Source of the DNA: Paenibacillus marchantiophytorum
GTDB taxonomy: Bacteria > Bacillota > Bacilli > Paenibacillales > NBRC-103111
Reading direction: 5' to 3'
Assembly: GCF_014640555.1 (NCBI RefSeq)
Contig: NZ_BMHE01000023.1
Span: 1 to 64,000 of the forward strand
DNA length: 64,000 nt
Made by a program: the position numbers and the translations under genes. Of this stretch, positions 61,761 through 64,000 are shown one piece after another (the first letter of the stretch is position 1; the number at the start of each line of letters is the position of its first letter). Under the pieces are notes generated by a model. The model was not told the DNA's origin, searched no databases, and worked only from the letters and a program-made list of their open reading frames with translations.

Positions 61761-62510
61761 TTAATCGGATAATTGGTGAGCTAACTGACAAACTTCTTCG
61801 ATACAGATCTGTTTCTTCTGTTCCCATTGCGGCAGCATCATGGAGCAGCTGACAGCGGCTATCACTCGCCCTTGGGCATTGCGAATCGGCGCTGCTGCAC
61901 AATTGAAGCCGATGACGGCTTCTTCGAAATCCAAGGCGTAGCCTTGTTCACGGATGTCTTGCAAGCTAATCTTCAATGCGTGTGCAGTCGTCATGGAATT
62001 CACCGTCAAATGAGCAAAGGGCTCGTTGCTGGGTGAATACAGCGAATTAAAGTCATCGTCGCTGAGGTCAGCAAGCATGACCTTGCCGAGCGCTGTCGCA
62101 TGCGCGGGCAAGCGCATGCCGGGCTCGGATGCGAGACGAACAGGTGTAAGCGCTTCCTCTTTGGCGATATAAAGAACTTCGATGCCATCGAGCTTCGCAA
62201 GTTGAAAAGATTCGCCTAGTCTTTGCTTGGCAATCGCGGCCTCCTTGTGGAAAGCTTCGTTCAAATTGCGCTGCTGCGCAGCCGCATGACCGAAGCGAGA
62301 CAGCTCGCGCCCCAAACGGTACGTTTCGCCGGCTTCCTTCTCGATCCAGCCTAGGTTCTCCAGCGTTAACAATAGGGAGTACATTGAGCTTTTGTTAATC
62401 ACTAGCGTTCGTGACAAATCGATGAGTTTCAGCTTGCCCGGATGCAGTGAAATTTCTTTGAGAATTAGGTGGGCACGCTCAATAGCCGGAACTCGGTATT
62501 TATCGTCCAA
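61761..62510 (-). CDS. IclR-family transcriptional regulator
   Basis: 249 residues with a TTG start, supported by AAGGAGG seven bases upstream. Residues 1-65 are the winged helix (LIDLSRTLVINKSSMYSLLL) and the remainder the IclR effector domain (LASEPGMRLPAHATALGKVML, GYALDFEEAVIGFNCAAAPI). It lies 14 bp before the SDR gene and on the same strand, so it probably regulates its own operon with FAH and SDR. The effector is unknown. Confidence 0.92.
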   Translation of the reverse strand: MDDKYRVPAIERAHLILKEISLHPGKLKLIDLSRTLVINKSSMYSLLLTLENLGWIEKEAGETYRLGRELSRFGHAAAQQRNLNEAFHKEAAIAKQRLGESFQLAKLDGIEVLYIAKEEALTPVRLASEPGMRLPAHATALGKVMLADLSDDDFNSLYSPSNEPFAHLTVNSMTTAHALKISLQDIREQGYALDFEEAVIGFNCAAAPIRNAQGRVIAAVSCSMMLPQWEQKKQICIEEVCQLAHQLSD

Positions 62511-62656
62511 AAAAGGGCCTCCTTGGTGTGGGGATATTCAGTTTGGTTTTATATGAAAAACCAAGTTCAACTTATAAAACCATTTTATCATATAAGATGT
62601 GAAAAAACGAGGGCATGTGGCGAATTAACTTGATGTTTTGGAGCGTTTTGGCTACT

Positions 62657-62985
62657 GATAGGAGCCTCCAAAGGCTCTTATTCCTCGCAAACATCCGCAT
62701 CCCACGCAGATAGCAGCCTCCAAAGGCACTTAATCCTTCAAGTAGCTAGCTTTTCCGAACCAAAACTACAGATAAGAGCCTCCAGAAGCTCTTATACATC
62801 GCAAACATCCGCTTCCCACGCAGATAGCAGCCTCCAAAGACTCCTATTCCTTTAAGTAGCTAGCTTTTCCACGTTCAAACCACGGATAAGAGCCTCCAGA
62901 GGCTCTTATTCCCTGCTAACACCCGCATCCCGCGCAGATAGCAGCCTCCAAAGACTCTTATTCCTTCAAGTAGCAGCCCTCCCAC
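62657..62985. repeat. 114-bp tandem repeat with paired palindromes (family C)
   Basis: Three units with GATA-starting palindromes at 62657, 62771 and 62885 (for example AAGAGCCTCCAGAGGCTCTT) and a second related core in between (GATAGCAGCCTCCAAAG). Palindrome centres alternate at about 52 and 62 bp. The upstream 62511-62656 is the IclR leader with nothing further that I can identify. No open frame. Confidence 0.9.
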
Positions 62986-63004
62986 CCCTGAGCAGCAAGA
63001 AAAA

Positions 63005-63146
63005 TTGTTTAAGGTTGTTAATCAGCGTTAAGTCAGCGGCTGGAGGCGAAGTTAGGTTTTTAAGGCTGTTTTACAGCCTTAAAGCAGGAAAAGAGCGAGC
63101 TCAGCAGCAAGAAAAAGGTGCATTAGAGTTGTTAAGCAGCCGCAGG
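63005..63146. repeat. Family D palindromic cores
   Basis: Imperfect palindromes are centred near 63020 (TTAAGGTTGTTAATCAGCG region), 63070 (TTTAAGGCTG..CAGCCTTAAA) and 63133. Spacings are about 50 and 63 bp, the same as in families B and C, but the core sequence differs. It runs up to the 3' end of the FadR-type gene. Confidence 0.65.
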
Positions 63147-63155
63147 TTATGGCCA

Positions 63156-63878
63156 TTAACGAGAGCCAGCGTCCAGCTTGTGAACGACGCGGTCGACTTT
63201 CAAAATATGCTGCATGACCCGATCTTCGGCCAGTTTCACATGCTGGAGTTTGATCGCTTCGTAGATATCCTTGTGCTCTTGGATCAGCAGCTCGACGGAA
63301 GCCCGTTCTGCAAAAAACCAAAGCCGGCGAGACTCTTTCATGCTTTCCTGCAAACGGTCGGTCAAAGATTCCATCATGCTGACGAATAACGAGTTATGGG
63401 AGGCTCTGGCAATGGTGAGGTGGAATCGAATGTCAGCCTGCTCGCTAAGGGATTCGTCCCCGATGGCCGCTTCCATTTCCTGAATGGTCACCTCAAGGAG
63501 CCGCAGGTCTTCCTCCGTACGCCGCTCTGCAGCAAGAGAAGCACAGCCTGCCTCGATAAATTTACGCACCTCCAGCACTTCTTGAAACGACTCCGTCTGA
63601 TAAAAGAAACGGCCCGAACCCGAATTGTCGCCTTCCTCGCTGGGCAATGTCAGGCTAACGAACGTCCCCCCGCCATGGCGAATATCGACCCAGCCCATCG
63701 CTTTCAAGGCACTCATCGCTTCGCGGATCGTAGAGCGGCCCACCTCAAAGTTCGCCGCTAGCTGATCGACAGTAGGGAGTTTGGCGCCGGGTAGATAGGT
63801 ACCCGCTTGAATTTGCTGCTTTATATGGGTCATCACGATCTCAGAGCCTTTTTGCGGCTTGATCTGTGGGAATGTCAT
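63156..63878 (-). CDS. GntR/FadR-family transcriptional regulator
   Basis: 240 residues. A GntR winged helix (PGAKLPTVDQLAANFEVGRST, IREAMSALKAMGWVDIRHGG) precedes an all-helical FCD domain (about 95-225; FHLTIARASHNSLFVSMMESL with metal-binding His). Relatives respond to lactate, gluconate or other acids. The ATG at 63878 follows TGGAGG; a start ten codons earlier lacks a ribosome site. It is divergent from the gene that begins at 63982, which it probably controls. Confidence 0.92.
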   Translation of the reverse strand: MTFPQIKPQKGSEIVMTHIKQQIQAGTYLPGAKLPTVDQLAANFEVGRSTIREAMSALKAMGWVDIRHGGGTFVSLTLPSEEGDNSGSGRFFYQTESFQEVLEVRKFIEAGCASLAAERRTEEDLRLLEVTIQEMEAAIGDESLSEQADIRFHLTIARASHNSLFVSMMESLTDRLQESMKESRRLWFFAERASVELLIQEHKDIYEAIKLQHVKLAEDRVMQHILKVDRVVHKLDAGSR

Positions 63879-63939
63879 AGGAAAACCTCCAGAAAAATGG
63901 CTATACAATGATTCTATTATACGCTAATATAAGAAAAAA

Positions 63940-63952
63940 GTCATCTGATGAC
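63940..63952. promoter_or_regulatory. Inverted repeat, probable FadR-type operator
   Basis: GTCATCTGATGAC is a 6-1-6 inverted repeat between the divergent GntR gene and the next gene; a further overlapping ATGATGAC follows. Its size and place fit a GntR/FadR site. Confidence 0.6.
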
Positions 63953-63981
63953 ATGATGACTCCGAGAGGGAGGCATGTATC

Positions 63982-64000
63982 ATGCTTGAAAACCAAGTGA
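63982..64000 (+). CDS. Start of a gene cut by the window edge
   Basis: ATG behind AGGGAGG begins a frame MLENQV that runs off the end. It is too short to identify. Being divergent from a FadR-type regulator, it is likely that regulator's target. Confidence 0.6.

Noticed and set aside
62657..62985. The 114-bp array as plasmid or phage iterons (replication origin).
   Set aside because: There is no Rep-like gene or DnaA box cluster nearby, and the surroundings are ordinary chromosomal genes.

Overview
The window looks like a chromosomal segment of a Paenibacillus-type, low-to-mid-GC, spore-forming Firmicute. The reasons are AGGAGG-type ribosome sites with several TTG starts, a YtcQ/LplB/YtcP-style sugar ABC system with a membrane-bound AraC regulator, spore-type proteins (YhcN/YlaJ lipoprotein, YheC/YheD ATP-grasp), a caa3 oxidase operon in Bacillus order, and Zur and Fur boxes of the Bacillus type. 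It holds about 57 genes plus one cut by the right edge. I see no tRNA, rRNA, CRISPR array or prophage. The only classical mobile element is a group II intron.

Layout. 0.3-6.4 kb: sugar uptake (two permeases, lipoprotein, AraC regulator), all on the minus strand. 6.6-14.1 kb: TVP38-type membrane protein, luciferase-like oxidoreductase, a second and divergent IF-3, a C39 peptidase, and a c-di-GMP-I riboswitch with terminator in front of a GGDEF-EAL protein, followed by an M48 protease. 14.2-17.3 kb: a large secreted PL8 polysaccharide lyase. 18.3-23.2 kb: a CvfC-like HEAT protein, a guanylate-kinase-like protein with an altered P-loop, a DEAD-box helicase with a repetitive RG tail, and a YhcN/YlaJ lipoprotein. 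23.5-28.8 kb: ctaCDEF, ctaG and a DUF420/CtaM-like gene. 28.9-31.1 kb: NatAB-like ABC exporter. 31.2-38.9 kb: a metal island with an ArsR/CzrA-type sensor, a BlaI plus M56 protease pair, a second CtaG, CopC, two convergent CopD proteins and a Zn/Cd P-type ATPase. 40.1-45.5 kb: LuxR regulator divergent from an operon of ABC transporter, methyltransferase and saccharopine-dehydrogenase-like genes. 45.5-51.3 kb: NlpC/P60, YheC/D, a PssA-like protein with a broken catalytic signature, an AI-2E-family membrane protein and a two-component system. 51.4-57.0 kb: HTH-PBP regulator, Zur, znuCBA, a CobW GTPase and a cysteine-poor L33, with Zur boxes in front. 57.3-59.2 kb: group II intron. 59.5-64.0 kb: a small unknown protein, FAH and SDR catabolic enzymes, and IclR and FadR-type regulators.

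How the genes work together. The zinc block reads as a complete zinc-starvation response: uptake, a metallochaperone-type GTPase and a zinc-free ribosomal protein. The metal island has an ArsR-type operator overlapping the P-type ATPase promoter and a related one in front of the CtaG2-CopC-CopD operon, so one sensor probably controls both. The 41-45 kb operon has a perfect 18-bp palindrome over its -35 region and a Fur-like box over its -10 and start region, which suggests LuxR activation under iron repression.

The most unusual feature is in the intergenic DNA. At least six loci (positions 127-275, 17930-18215, 39216-39935, 57200-59352, 62657-62985 and 63005-63146) carry short palindromic or inverted cores placed with the same geometry, about 51 bp then about 62-64 bp apart, although the core sequences belong to different families. 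The group II intron sits inside one of these elements. An intact copy at 18 kb lets its ends be placed and gives a length of 1933 bp. Its reverse transcriptase carries a one-base frameshift.
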